A program made the translations under genes and the position numbers. From contig UREV01000001.1 of NCBI GenBank assembly GCA_900546925.1, forward strand, positions 1 through 64,000: a stretch of 64,000 nt of DNA. The letters are read 5' to 3'. The notes below the pieces were generated by a model. That model did no database searches and was not told the DNA's origin. It saw only the letters and a program-made list of their open reading frames with translations. Origin of the DNA: an uncultured Bacteroides sp. (GTDB taxonomy: Bacteria > Bacteroidota > Bacteroidia > Bacteroidales > UBA932). This document shows, piece by piece, positions 52,263 through 60,141 of this stretch (positions within the stretch are counted from its first letter, which is position 1; every line of letters starts with the position of its first letter).

Positions 52263-52345
52263 GTTACGCCAGCGGCAGGAGGCGGAACTCAGACCGCGAA
52301 TTACGCAGTACCTGAGCGGGCGAGTCCGACCTCCTGTCGCAGCCA
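52263..52345 (+). repeat. GC-rich palindrome, copy H
   Basis: TTACGCCAGCGGCAGGAGGC at the left, the apex TTACGCAGTACC and the right arm GAGTCCGACCTCCTGTCGC. It is close to copies F2 and G. It lies between the SusD stop and the two-component genes. Confidence 0.8.
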
Positions 52346-52363
52346 AGTCTCTTCGTAAGCGAT

Positions 52364-52392
52364 AAAGATTCTGGAACAATTCCAGAATCTTT
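52364..52392. repeat. Perfect 13-bp inverted repeat before the two-component operon
   Basis: AAAGATTCTGGAA and TTCCAGAATCTTT flank a CAA loop, 26 nt upstream of the response-regulator ATG. There is no long T run, so it may be an operator or leader hairpin rather than a simple terminator. Confidence 0.6.
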
Positions 52393-52418
52393 CCAGATTT
52401 TATTCGTAATTTTCGGCC

Positions 52419-53099
52419 ATGAAAATTCTGGTTATAGAAGACGAACAATCTCTGCAAGAACTGGTTGCAAGAGCATTGCTGAAAGAACACTATGTCGTGG
52501 AAGTGGCCTCGACATACGGCGAAGCGTGGGAGAAACTGTCCATGTTTTCGTACGACTGTGTCCTGCTGGACATTATGCTCCCCGACGGAAACGGACTGGA
52601 CCTCCTGAAAGCCTTCCGGAAAGAAGGAAAATCATTGACAGTAATCATACTATCGGCGCGCAACTCATTGGAGGATAAAGTCATCGGGCTGGAAGAAGGC
52701 GCGGATGACTACCTGCCGAAGCCGTTCCATACCGCGGAACTCCTGGCGAGAATCAAGAGCGTGACCAGACGGAGCAGCGGGCGCGGAAGCAATGAAATCG
52801 TCTATGGAAACGTGAAACTGAATCCGGACAGCCGCATAGTCGAAGTCGGAGGAAAGACATTGACCCTGGTAAAGAAAGAATACGACATCCTTCAATATTT
52901 TCTCCTCAGGCCGGGCCATATGGTCGACAAATCCGTCTTGGCCGAAGCTGTCTGGGGCGACGATATCTACTTGACAGACAACTTCGACTTCATATATTCG
53001 CAGGTGAAGAACCTCCGCAAGAAACTGGAAGAAGCCGGAGCTGACATCGAAATCAAGTCCGTTTACGGATTTGGTTACAAACTCGTCACGAAAGAATGA
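52419..53099 (+). CDS. OmpR/PhoB-family response regulator
   Basis: A 226-residue regulator. The receiver domain has VIEDEQSLQ, the phospho-acceptor in VLLDIMLPDGNGL, IILSARN and Lys in YLPKPFH. The winged-helix effector (~130-225) has TLTLVKKEYDILQYFLLRPG and QVKNLRKKLE with VYGFGYKLV at the end. Its last 4 nt overlap the kinase start. It is expected to control the two PepSY-like genes that follow and possibly a respiratory or envelope-stress response, which is inference. Confidence 0.95.
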   Translation: MKILVIEDEQSLQELVARALLKEHYVVEVASTYGEAWEKLSMFSYDCVLLDIMLPDGNGLDLLKAFRKEGKSLTVIILSARNSLEDKVIGLEEGADDYLPKPFHTAELLARIKSVTRRSSGRGSNEIVYGNVKLNPDSRIVEVGGKTLTLVKKEYDILQYFLLRPGHMVDKSVLAEAVWGDDIYLTDNFDFIYSQVKNLRKKLEEAGADIEIKSVYGFGYKLVTKE

Positions 53100-54367
53100 A
53101 ACTGATTCACAACATCGCAGTCCGCCTCTCGATGGCATTGCTTCCGGTCATAGCCCTTTGGGCGATGATTTTCTACTTCGTCATTGTGGATGAGATCAAT
53201 GACGAGGCCGACGACTTGCTTGAAAGTTATGCAGAACAGCTGATGGTCAAGAAGTTGTCCGGAAAGCCGCTGCCCGTGACGAACATTATGACAGACGGCC
53301 ATTACAGTATCAACGAAGTCACGGAGAGTTACGCGAATTCTCATGCCAGTATGGAGTACTACGATGCGAATTTCTATATCCGGGAGACCGATGAGGATGA
53401 GCCTGCGAGATTTCTCAAGACCATATTCAGGGATAGGGAAGGCCGCTGCTACGAACTCATAGTCGCCACCCCGACCATCGAAAAAGAGGATCTTATAACG
53501 ACTGTCCTTTGGTGGGTGCTCGCGTTGTATCTCATTCTGTTGCTGACGGTTATCGTTACCACGCTCCTCGTGTTCCAGAAAAGCATGAGCCCGCTCTACA
53601 AGATTCTTGATTGGCTCAATGCCTATACTCCGGGGAAGTCTCACAGTCGCTTGTCTATAGATTCGGATATCATGGAATTCCGTCAATTGGAGAAGGTTAC
53701 AACTGACGCTACTGACCGTTCCGACAGGGCTTTCGAGGAACAGAAACAGTTCATAGGCAATGCCTCTCACGAACTTCAGACGCCGCTTGCTGTGCTCGGA
53801 GGAAGAATCGACTGGATGCTGGACAATCACACATTAGATGAGGAGAGCACAGGCGAACTCGTGCAGATGAAACGCGAGCTCGGACACATCGTACGACTTA
53901 ACAAGACGCTTCTTCTTCTCACGAAAATCGACAACGGGCAGTTCCCTGACCAGACTGATGTGGACTTCTCGTCTATGTTGCTGTCTCAGAAAGAGTTATA
54001 TGCTGAGATTTTCAGCAGTAAGAATATAACTTGTTCGGTGCAACTGCCTGATTCACCGGTGATTATAAAGATGAACGGAACTCTTGCCACGATTTTGGTG
54101 ACCAATCTTATAAAGAACGCGTTTGTCCACAGCCCTGAGGGTGGAAAAGTTACATTGGCATTGACAGAAACCCAACTGGTGGTGGAGAACAGTGGCGACT
54201 CGCCTTTGGACAGCAGACGGATTTTCGACAGATTTTTTCAGGGGGCGAAGAAGGAGGGGTCGACCGGGCTCGGGCTGGCGCTGGCCAAGACTATTGCCGA
54301 CAGGAACGGGATGCGGCTGACCTATTCTTATATGAACGGGATGCATCGATTTTGCGTAAAATTTTAA
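53096..54367 (+). CDS. Membrane sensor histidine kinase (HAMP-less, HisKA type)
   Basis: A 423-residue kinase with a helix at ~8-30, a periplasmic domain of ~120 residues (ATP-independent sensor, acidic), and a second helix at ~142-165 (VLWWVLALYLILLLTVIVTTLL). The cytoplasmic part has the H box FIGNASHELQTPLAV, the N box LIKNAFVHSPEG and the G box STGLGLALAKTI. It is the partner of the regulator upstream. The periplasmic ligand is unknown. PepSY-like proteins encoded downstream are often exported and could feed back on the kinase. Confidence 0.93.
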   Translation: MKLIHNIAVRLSMALLPVIALWAMIFYFVIVDEINDEADDLLESYAEQLMVKKLSGKPLPVTNIMTDGHYSINEVTESYANSHASMEYYDANFYIRETDEDEPARFLKTIFRDREGRCYELIVATPTIEKEDLITTVLWWVLALYLILLLTVIVTTLLVFQKSMSPLYKILDWLNAYTPGKSHSRLSIDSDIMEFRQLEKVTTDATDRSDRAFEEQKQFIGNASHELQTPLAVLGGRIDWMLDNHTLDEESTGELVQMKRELGHIVRLNKTLLLLTKIDNGQFPDQTDVDFSSMLLSQKELYAEIFSSKNITCSVQLPDSPVIIKMNGTLATILVTNLIKNAFVHSPEGGKVTLALTETQLVVENSGDSPLDSRRIFDRFFQGAKKEGSTGLGLALAKTIADRNGMRLTYSYMNGMHRFCVKF

Positions 54368-54447
54368 ATTTTTTTCGAATTTGGCGGCAAATTACAGATT
54401 TACTCCAGAATTGTACTATAATTTCGCAATACAAACAAAGCAGTATT

Positions 54448-54900
54448 ATGTTTAAGAAGGTCATTTTAGTAATCATTTCGCTAGCGGCCGCAGGGGCATT
54501 GGGATACTACCTGTCGACGCTCGTGCGTGACAAGGCGACAAGTCCTGAATCGCTGCCTGACAATGTGTTAGCGTTCATTTCGGAGCATTTTCAAGATGAA
54601 AAGATAGCGTTCGCGAAGGAGGACCGGGACCTGCTGAAAATGTCCTATGAGGTCGTGCTGACTGACGGAACAAAGCTCGAGTTCCGCCGCAGCGGCGAGT
54701 GGAAGGAAATCAGCCGCTACCGCACCGGCATCCCTGAGGAAATTATCCCGCAGCCCGCTGTTGTTAAGGTCAATGATCTTTATCCGCAAGCTTGTATCGT
54801 CAAGGCTGAGTATGATGATGGCGATTTGGAGCTGGAGTTGGACAATGGCATGGAGCTGAAGTTCGACAAGCGACTGAACATGATCGGATTGGACAGATAG
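54448..54900 (+). CDS. PepSY-like exported/anchored protein
   Basis: A 150-residue protein with one N-terminal helix (VILVIISLAAAGALGYYLS) and two PepSY-like/DUF2874 units: LPDNVLAFISEHFQDEKIAF...YEVVLTDGTKLEFRRSGEWK and VKVNDLYPQACIVKAEYDDG...LELDNGMELKFDKR. The open frame extends upstream into the kinase gene, but ATG 54448 provides the signal or anchor. It is in the same operon as the two-component genes. PepSY-like domains are small beta-alpha modules thought to bind peptides or inhibit proteases; the role here is unknown. Confidence 0.78.
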   Translation: MFKKVILVIISLAAAGALGYYLSTLVRDKATSPESLPDNVLAFISEHFQDEKIAFAKEDRDLLKMSYEVVLTDGTKLEFRRSGEWKEISRYRTGIPEEIIPQPAVVKVNDLYPQACIVKAEYDDGDLELELDNGMELKFDKRLNMIGLDR

Positions 54901-54925
54901 TTATAAATAAATAAATTATAGTGCA

Positions 54926-55789
54926 ATGAAAAATTTTTTTATTACAGCAATGTGCATCTGCCTGATGACACTTGCAGGCTGCAATAAAGCTTCGGCTGAC
55001 AGCCAGATAAACGAGAAAGCAAAAGTAGAGTTGTCTCAGCGTTACCCTGATGCGGTAAATGTGAAATGGACGACCAAGAATGGTTATTACGTGGCGAAGT
55101 TCAACAAGGTGGCGACACGTTCCATAGGTTCTGAATTTGATTTTTCAGTATGGTTCAACCGCGCCGGCCAGTGGTGTATGACTGAGAGTGAGATTTCGTA
55201 CGATGCTCTCCCAGAGGTTGTTAAGGCGGCGTTCCAGGCGAGTGAGTATGCTACTTGGAAGGTTGAGGATATTGACAAGCTCGAGAGAAGCGGCATGGAG
55301 ACTTTCTATGTCATCGAAGCAGAGACTCGTTCCGGCAATATCGAGAAGGAAGTGGATCTGTATTATTCTGAGAGCGGTGCGCTTATTAAGACCGTCGTGG
55401 ATATCGATTCTGACTACGATTACGAGGATTATCTCCCGGCAGACATTCAGTCTGAGCTTTCCAAATTTGTAGCTCAGAAGTATCCCGGAGCGGTAATCAT
55501 GGATACTGAATTTGATGATGGCGAGTTCGAAGTGGAGATTGTTCACGAAGGCCGTGGCAAGGACGTGTATTTCAGCAAGGATTACAACTGGCTCCGCACC
55601 GAGTGGGATGTCCGCAAGAATGAGCTCCCTGCGGCAGTCCTCGCTCAGCTGAACGCTTCATATCCATCCTGGAAAATTGACGACGCCGAGTACGTGGAAA
55701 CCCCATCCGGCGACTGGTTCAAGATCGAACTCGAAAAAGGTGATTCCGAAGTCAAGATCCGTATCACTCCTGCAGGTGTTATACTTTAG
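54926..55789 (+). CDS. PepSY-like repeat lipoprotein
   Basis: A 287-residue lipoprotein (LMTLAGC, Cys19) with about three PepSY-like/DUF2874 units. Each begins with a helix such as AKVELSQRYPDAVNVKWT, LSKFVAQKYPGAVIMDTEF or LAQLNASYPSWKIDDAEYV and continues with strands such as EFDFSVWFNRAGQW or GKDVYFSKDYNWL. It lies 25 nt after the previous PepSY-like gene. It likely sits on the periplasmic side of the envelope. Transcription ends at the strong hairpin at 55918-55957. Confidence 0.82.
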   Translation: MKNFFITAMCICLMTLAGCNKASADSQINEKAKVELSQRYPDAVNVKWTTKNGYYVAKFNKVATRSIGSEFDFSVWFNRAGQWCMTESEISYDALPEVVKAAFQASEYATWKVEDIDKLERSGMETFYVIEAETRSGNIEKEVDLYYSESGALIKTVVDIDSDYDYEDYLPADIQSELSKFVAQKYPGAVIMDTEFDDGEFEVEIVHEGRGKDVYFSKDYNWLRTEWDVRKNELPAAVLAQLNASYPSWKIDDAEYVETPSGDWFKIELEKGDSEVKIRITPAGVIL

Positions 55790-55805
55790 GAATGGTAATC
55801 CTTAG

Positions 55806-55890
55806 AAAACGACTTGGTGGTTTTTGTGCGTCTATTCGGTTGAATCCCTTACCTCGGAAATCCATCGCAGATCTTTACCAAGTTGTTTTT
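55806..55890 (+). repeat. Inverted repeat downstream of the PepSY-like gene
   Basis: AAAACGACTTGGT (55806-55818) pairs with ACCAAGTTGTTTT (55877-55889) across a 58-nt interval. The trailing T-run could make it part of the termination region. Confidence 0.5.
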
Positions 55891-55917
55891 CGGTGCTTAC
55901 TTTATTATTTCCAGAAT

Positions 55918-55957
55918 AAATCACCCCTGTTACAGTTGTTTGTAACAGGGGTGATTT
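55918..55957 (+). terminator. Strong terminator of the two-component/PepSY operon
   Basis: AATCACCCCTGTTAC and GTAACAGGGGTGATT form a perfect 15-bp stem, followed by TT. Confidence 0.88.
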
Positions 55958-55974
55958 TACTTACTAATGAGGCA

Positions 55975-56125
55975 TGGACGCGCCAGGAGCTCGGACTCGT
56001 CCGCTCAGGTGCTTCGCAATTCGCGTCCTGAGTTCCGACTCCTGTCGCTTGCGTGACGGTATCAACTGTCGCCTCGTCAGTGTCTAGCAATTCGCTCTCT
56101 GGGCACCGTCGCGCACCGGCCTACG
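55975..56125 (-). repeat. GC-rich palindrome, copy I and a decayed copy
   Basis: On the minus strand, copy I (about 55975-56060) reads GACAGGAGTCGGAACTC at the left, the apex TTGCGAAGCACC and GAGTCCGAGCTCCTGGCGC. A decayed copy follows (56066-56125) in which the apex is TTGCTAGACACT and no longer pairs. Confidence 0.75.
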
Positions 56126-56158
56126 ACACGGTACCCGAACAGATGTTGTCATATATAA

Positions 56159-56491
56159 TTACCACAACGCTATTTTTCCCGCGATACCCAAATCAAGGGT
56201 TGCTGTCGCTATACCCAATGCTTGAAATACACGACTCATTGTTGGCAATGTGATAACACTTGTACCTTTCTCCAGCTTGGAAATCTGAGCACGCTGCACA
56301 CCAATACGCTCACCAAGTTGTTCTTGTGTAAGGTTTTGCGCCAATCGAGCCTTGCGTATAGCTTCGCCTACAATATAGGCGTTCACATCTTCTTTGAGTT
56401 TAGCCTCCATTGCTTCGCGCTCTGGTGTACCTCTTTTTCCCCAGAGTTTATCTTTCATATTGTCCGCAGGTATCAATTTCATCTGTGCCAT
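56159..56491 (-). CDS. Xre/HigA-type helix-turn-helix antitoxin
   Basis: A 110-residue protein with an Xre-type HTH at ~45-98: AIRKARLAQNLTQEQLGERI, GVQRAQISKLEKGTSVI. The N-terminal part contains a LWGKRGTPEREAMEAKLKED linker as in HigA-like antitoxins encoded after their toxin. Here the toxin frame upstream is reduced to 31 codons (56479-56574), and the antitoxin start lies within its end. It may still repress its own promoter; the direct repeat ACGATACAAA upstream is a candidate operator. Confidence 0.85.
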   Translation of the reverse strand: MAQMKLIPADNMKDKLWGKRGTPEREAMEAKLKEDVNAYIVGEAIRKARLAQNLTQEQLGERIGVQRAQISKLEKGTSVITLPTMSRVFQALGIATATLDLGIAGKIALW

Positions 56492-56574
56492 AATGCTATT
56501 TCTTTTAATGGCTGTGCATCCAAAAAGGCTTGTGCTTCTTCTGTCAACACCACTTTTAGTTTATTGGTGCCCAT
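56479..56574 (-). pseudogene. Collapsed HigB/RelE-type toxin gene
   Basis: The frame MGTNKLKVVLTEEAQAFLDA matches the first strand and helix of RelE/HigB-type toxins. It then passes directly into QPLKEIALWHR and a stop that overlaps the antitoxin start. About 70-80 residues, including the catalytic part, are missing. The toxin-antitoxin junction itself is intact, so an internal deletion is the simplest explanation. Confidence 0.65.
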
Positions 56575-56588
56575 TTCGTTTTTGAATT

Positions 56589-56630
56589 ACGATACAAAGA
56601 TAGTAGTTTGTTTCCAAATAACGATACAAA
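56589..56630 (-). promoter_or_regulatory. Promoter/operator of the toxin-antitoxin remnant
   Basis: CAAAGATA at 56595-56602 reads TATCTTTG on the minus strand, a -7 match. ACGATACAAA occurs twice (56589-56598 and 56621-56630), 32 bp apart, as a possible HTH operator. Confidence 0.5.
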
Positions 56631-56693
56631 ATTCCGTTTTTCATTCTACCTACCTCATTTTTTAACGCTTACTTAACAAGCCATAGCGAATCA

Positions 56694-56782
56694 ATTTTGT
56701 GCCGTATAAAACGTTTTTCCAGAACGAAATGATTATTTAAAGACATTTGGTGTAACTTAAAACGTTTTCGCAGTACCAAATG
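56694..56782. repeat. Paired AAAACGTTTT palindromes, locus 3
   Basis: The first unit (about 56694-56731) reads TTTTGTGCCGTATAAAACGT and then TTTTCCAGAACGAAAT. The second (56743-56782) has CATTTGGTGTAACTTAAAAC at the left and CGCAGTACCAAATG at the right. Arms are partly decayed compared with locus 1. Confidence 0.7.
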
Positions 56783-56860
56783 GCAAATTTGTCGAGTTTG
56801 TCCGGAAAGAATCGCCGTAAACCAGATGGTTTTCGTAGCGTTAGCCCCAGTGCGGGAAAA

Positions 56861-57006
56861 ACTTAATGCCTGCTGATCACCGTGACAGGAACGCGCTGTC
56901 GGGAACGCAACTTAATGACTGCGGGACCCCGTGACGTGAACACGCCGCCGTGAACGCAACTTAATGCCTGCTGACCACTGTGACAGGAACCCGCTGCCGG
57001 AAACGC
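56861..57006 (-). repeat. Tandem triplication of the 3' end of the phosphoesterase gene
   Basis: Three units of 48-49 bp begin AACTTAATG at 56861, 56910 and 56958. On the minus strand the innermost encodes the true C-terminus RFRQRVPVTVVSRH and stop. The next two encode RSRRRVHVTGSRSH and RSRQRVPVTVISRH, each also with a stop. The coding end has thus been duplicated twice downstream of itself. Confidence 0.85.
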
Positions 57007-58475
57007 ATGTGCGAATCACGATAAACGACATTGACATAAACAGGTAAGGGGCCGGAAACGAAATCGGTGGTCTGCCAGAGGTGGGTGGACGGTTTGCGGC
57101 GGAGGGAGATAAACTCGTCGCGGTGGGACTTGCGGTAGTCGCGCGACATCGACGCGTTGAACTCTATTACCTGTTCCACTTCCGGCGCTGTTTTGGTGCT
57201 CCGTTCGCAGACCAAGTAGCGTTTCTTCCGAGGCGATCCCATGAACGCATCTGGGGAATCGGAACCATTATCCACACAGACTTCGTTACCATGAGACACA
57301 ATCCGCCATCTGCGAGCCCCGCGCACCCTGACCACTCCATCAGGAGCACCACCGAAAACATTGATATACAAGCGATAAACTCCGCTATCTTTCTTCGCCC
57401 TCACAAAGCCGCGATCCTTCGCGGTAACACCCTCAGAGCCACCTTTTCCCATGACGATATTATCCTCCGGCCTCACAGCTCCATCACCCTCCTCTCGTAC
57501 TCCCCAAACCGAAACCTCATCATCCCTTCCGACACATCTATACCGAAGCGTGTAATCCCCGTCGCGCCTGATTTCCGCGACGAAATACCCCCTGGGCGCA
57601 CCGCAACTCTGCAATGCGTAAGGCACTCCGTCTGAATCCTTTACGCCACGCCACCAACTCCCGCACGTCGCACCGGCGATGACCTCCGGAATCGAATCAT
57701 CCCGGGAAACGAAATGCGTGTGCCCGCTGACATAAAGTATCCGCGTGTGCTCCGGAATCAGCGCCAGCACCGAATCCCGCCCCTTCATCTGACTGAAAGG
57801 AATGTGAGTTGCGAGTATTGTCAATGCCGGTGTAACTTTGCCACGTGACGGTCTTCTGCTACGATCGACACTGTCGCGCGACATTTTTCCGCCACGAGCA
57901 ACGTCGGTAACCAGCACAGAATCAAGCCAATGCTTCTGCTTCTCTGTGAAACCTCCCACATAATCCGTCATTCCGGCCGCCGCATGCCGCACATTATTCA
58001 TCATGATGAACCGCACATTTCCACGCACAAAACTCGTGTCCACATAGCCGACTAACTTACGCCAGGTGGAAAGATCTCGCTGACGGGACATTGAACCGGA
58101 CGTTTTCGAACCACGATAAACATCCCGGTCATGATTCCCCGGAACCATAAAACTCTGGAACGGAAGCGAATCTATAACGCCCAGAGACTCAGGCAATAAC
58201 GACATATTGTCATTGACCAGATCCCCAAGGAAAATGCACAGGTCCAAGTCTCGGCGACCACGCAGATCCCGATAAATCGACCGGCGCGCGTACCCCATCT
58301 CGACCGGATTGTCCACCTGCGGATCCCCGACCAGCGCCACCCGCAAAACACGCCCCTGCCGTTCGGCCCCCGAAAGTTGCACGCTTCCCGCCAAGGTACA
58401 GGTCAATGCCAATGTAACGGCCGCCATTAGCCGGAAAAGTTCAAATAAAGAGTTTCGACGATTGCTGAACATCAT
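56961..58475 (-). CDS. Exported calcineurin-like metallophosphoesterase
   Basis: A 504-residue exported phosphoesterase. Metal-binding motifs in order: VALVGDPQVD (Asp-x-Gln in place of Asp-x-His), FLGDLVNDN, VPGNHDRD, ATHIPF and SGHTHF. The C-terminal ~180 residues form beta-rich domains found in Bacteroidetes calcineurin-like phosphoesterases. A signal peptide lies at ~15-36 (MAAVTLALTCTLAGSVQLSG). The frame opens at 58538; ATG 58475 or 58472 is preferred because it places the hydrophobic segment near the start. It is the last gene of the SusC/SusD operon. The substrate could be a phospho-mono- or diester released at the surface. Confidence 0.87.
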   Translation of the reverse strand: MMFSNRRNSLFELFRLMAAVTLALTCTLAGSVQLSGAERQGRVLRVALVGDPQVDNPVEMGYARRSIYRDLRGRRDLDLCIFLGDLVNDNMSLLPESLGVIDSLPFQSFMVPGNHDRDVYRGSKTSGSMSRQRDLSTWRKLVGYVDTSFVRGNVRFIMMNNVRHAAAGMTDYVGGFTEKQKHWLDSVLVTDVARGGKMSRDSVDRSRRPSRGKVTPALTILATHIPFSQMKGRDSVLALIPEHTRILYVSGHTHFVSRDDSIPEVIAGATCGSWWRGVKDSDGVPYALQSCGAPRGYFVAEIRRDGDYTLRYRCVGRDDEVSVWGVREEGDGAVRPEDNIVMGKGGSEGVTAKDRGFVRAKKDSGVYRLYINVFGGAPDGVVRVRGARRWRIVSHGNEVCVDNGSDSPDAFMGSPRKKRYLVCERSTKTAPEVEQVIEFNASMSRDYRKSHRDEFISLRRKPSTHLWQTTDFVSGPLPVYVNVVYRDSHMRFRQRVPVTVVSRH

Positions 58476-58550
58476 GAAAAACAAAACAACCGGCCATCGC
58501 CAAGACAAGAATGAATAGCGACAGCCGGTAATAATCAATTACATCTGATA

Positions 58551-60089
58551 TTACTCTGCAGTAGAATAAAGCACATACTTACCTCCTGCTTCAGATTCCT
58601 CTACAGAAACTATATAACCCTTTCCGCTCTCGTCGAAACGGATAGTAGCGAAAGAAGCATTGGTTCCAAGTGGAGTAAGCTCAGACCAAGTCTTGGTCTT
58701 GGAATCGATATGCCTTACAGCAGTCTTCTTTACATCACCATCAGTGTAAGCCAGTGCAACGTAAGGTACATCATTGCTGTCCAATGCGATAGAACCCATA
58801 GTGTATTTAGTTGAAACGAGAACGTCAGTCATGGCGCCACCTACGAGAAGCTGTTTCTTGGAAACCGGATCATATTTTACAACACCGAACTCATAATTGT
58901 CTCCGCCGTCGAATGTCGCACCGAAGAGGAGATAGATACTTCCGTCAGAAGCCACGTCGAAATCAGAGAAGAATGCGCTGTATCCACCTACAGTAGATCC
59001 ATCAGTTCCAGCCACTTCCAAATTCTCGAAAATCGTAGACCAAGTTCCATTGTTCAGTTTATACATGGAAATGTGGCTTGCGATAGTAGAAGTCTTGGTT
59101 CCATAAGCATAGAGATAAGACTCACCGTTGATAGTCTTTCCGAAGACACCGTTTGCATAAGCAGCCGGGTCTCTTCCTTCTATAGCCTGACCATTGCTCC
59201 ATGCAGAACCATCGAAACGCGCCAAATTAAGACCTCTTCTAGGCACAGCCACCTTGTTGGTGTTGTTATAATGAGCGCACCAAATATCCTTGTCGGAAAC
59301 CGGGAATACAGCAGCGACAGAACTGAAAGATGCACTTGTCGCAAACATCTGACCAGCTTCACCTACATAACTTCCCTTGCCGTCCGCTACACGTACGACA
59401 GACATCTTGTTCGAAACAGAACCGTCTGCAAATGCCACGAAAGGTATACCGGAAGCATCGAAATTGATAGCAAATCCGTCAGATTTACCTGCTGCCAATG
59501 CACCTGCAACATCCTTAAGTTCAGCGCCTTCCAATTTAAGGATATGCGGCTCAGCTACACCATCGGCATTGACAGAAGAACCTGCCACATAAGGGACACC
59601 ATCCTTAGGATTGATTGCAAATGCAGGATTACTCTTCATGACCAATGAACTCTCCGCTACCTTGCCCCACTTGGCAGGCTCCGCAATCTTCACAGTCACG
59701 CTATAAGCCTTGAAATTATTCTTCAAGAATACAACCAACTGCACCGGAGAAGAAAAATCCACTGCAGTAACACCGCTGACGATATCCTTTCCGTCAGGAG
59801 CACCACTGGCATCAGCTACATTCACAGAAGCCCCCTCAGTTACCGTGAACTCAGGAACGAGAGATTTAAGAGCCTCAGGATCAGTACCATAAGGGAGAGT
59901 GAAACTGATAGCGTCAGATGTTACATTATCTACGATATAGTCAGTCTTCAGTACATCAGCATTGTCCTTGGCATAAAAGCCGAAAGATGAGAATGAAACG
60001 GGGATAACTTCTTCTTTTTCCTTTTCCTTGTCGCAGGCAGCGAAGAGTGCTACACTCGCCAGAGCTGCCAATAAAGTCCGTTTAAACAT
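58551..60089 (-). CDS. Lipoprotein with DUF5018-like domain and beta-propeller-like repeats
   Basis: A 512-residue lipoprotein (SVALFAAC). After the anchor, residues ~25-140 form a DUF5018-like beta domain (TDYIVDNVTSDAISFTLPYG, FKAYSVTVKI at its end). The rest repeats a pattern such as NPKDGVPYVAGSSVN, NFDASGIPFVAFADG, ASDGSIYLLFGATF and DSNDVPYVALAY, about 60 residues apart, typical of a beta-propeller. It is likely surface-exposed and binds the substrate of the SusCD pair, similar to SusE/F-type accessory proteins. The start at 60089 is chosen over 60095 because MFKRTLLAAL is the usual signal-peptide start. Confidence 0.78.
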   Translation of the reverse strand: MFKRTLLAALASVALFAACDKEKEKEEVIPVSFSSFGFYAKDNADVLKTDYIVDNVTSDAISFTLPYGTDPEALKSLVPEFTVTEGASVNVADASGAPDGKDIVSGVTAVDFSSPVQLVVFLKNNFKAYSVTVKIAEPAKWGKVAESSLVMKSNPAFAINPKDGVPYVAGSSVNADGVAEPHILKLEGAELKDVAGALAAGKSDGFAINFDASGIPFVAFADGSVSNKMSVVRVADGKGSYVGEAGQMFATSASFSSVAAVFPVSDKDIWCAHYNNTNKVAVPRRGLNLARFDGSAWSNGQAIEGRDPAAYANGVFGKTINGESYLYAYGTKTSTIASHISMYKLNNGTWSTIFENLEVAGTDGSTVGGYSAFFSDFDVASDGSIYLLFGATFDGGDNYEFGVVKYDPVSKKQLLVGGAMTDVLVSTKYTMGSIALDSNDVPYVALAYTDGDVKKTAVRHIDSKTKTWSELTPLGTNASFATIRFDESGKGYIVSVEESEAGGKYVLYSTAE

Positions 60090-60141
60090 AAGCATAAAAA
60101 TTTATGGCATAAATATATGCCTGATTACTAATATATTCTGA

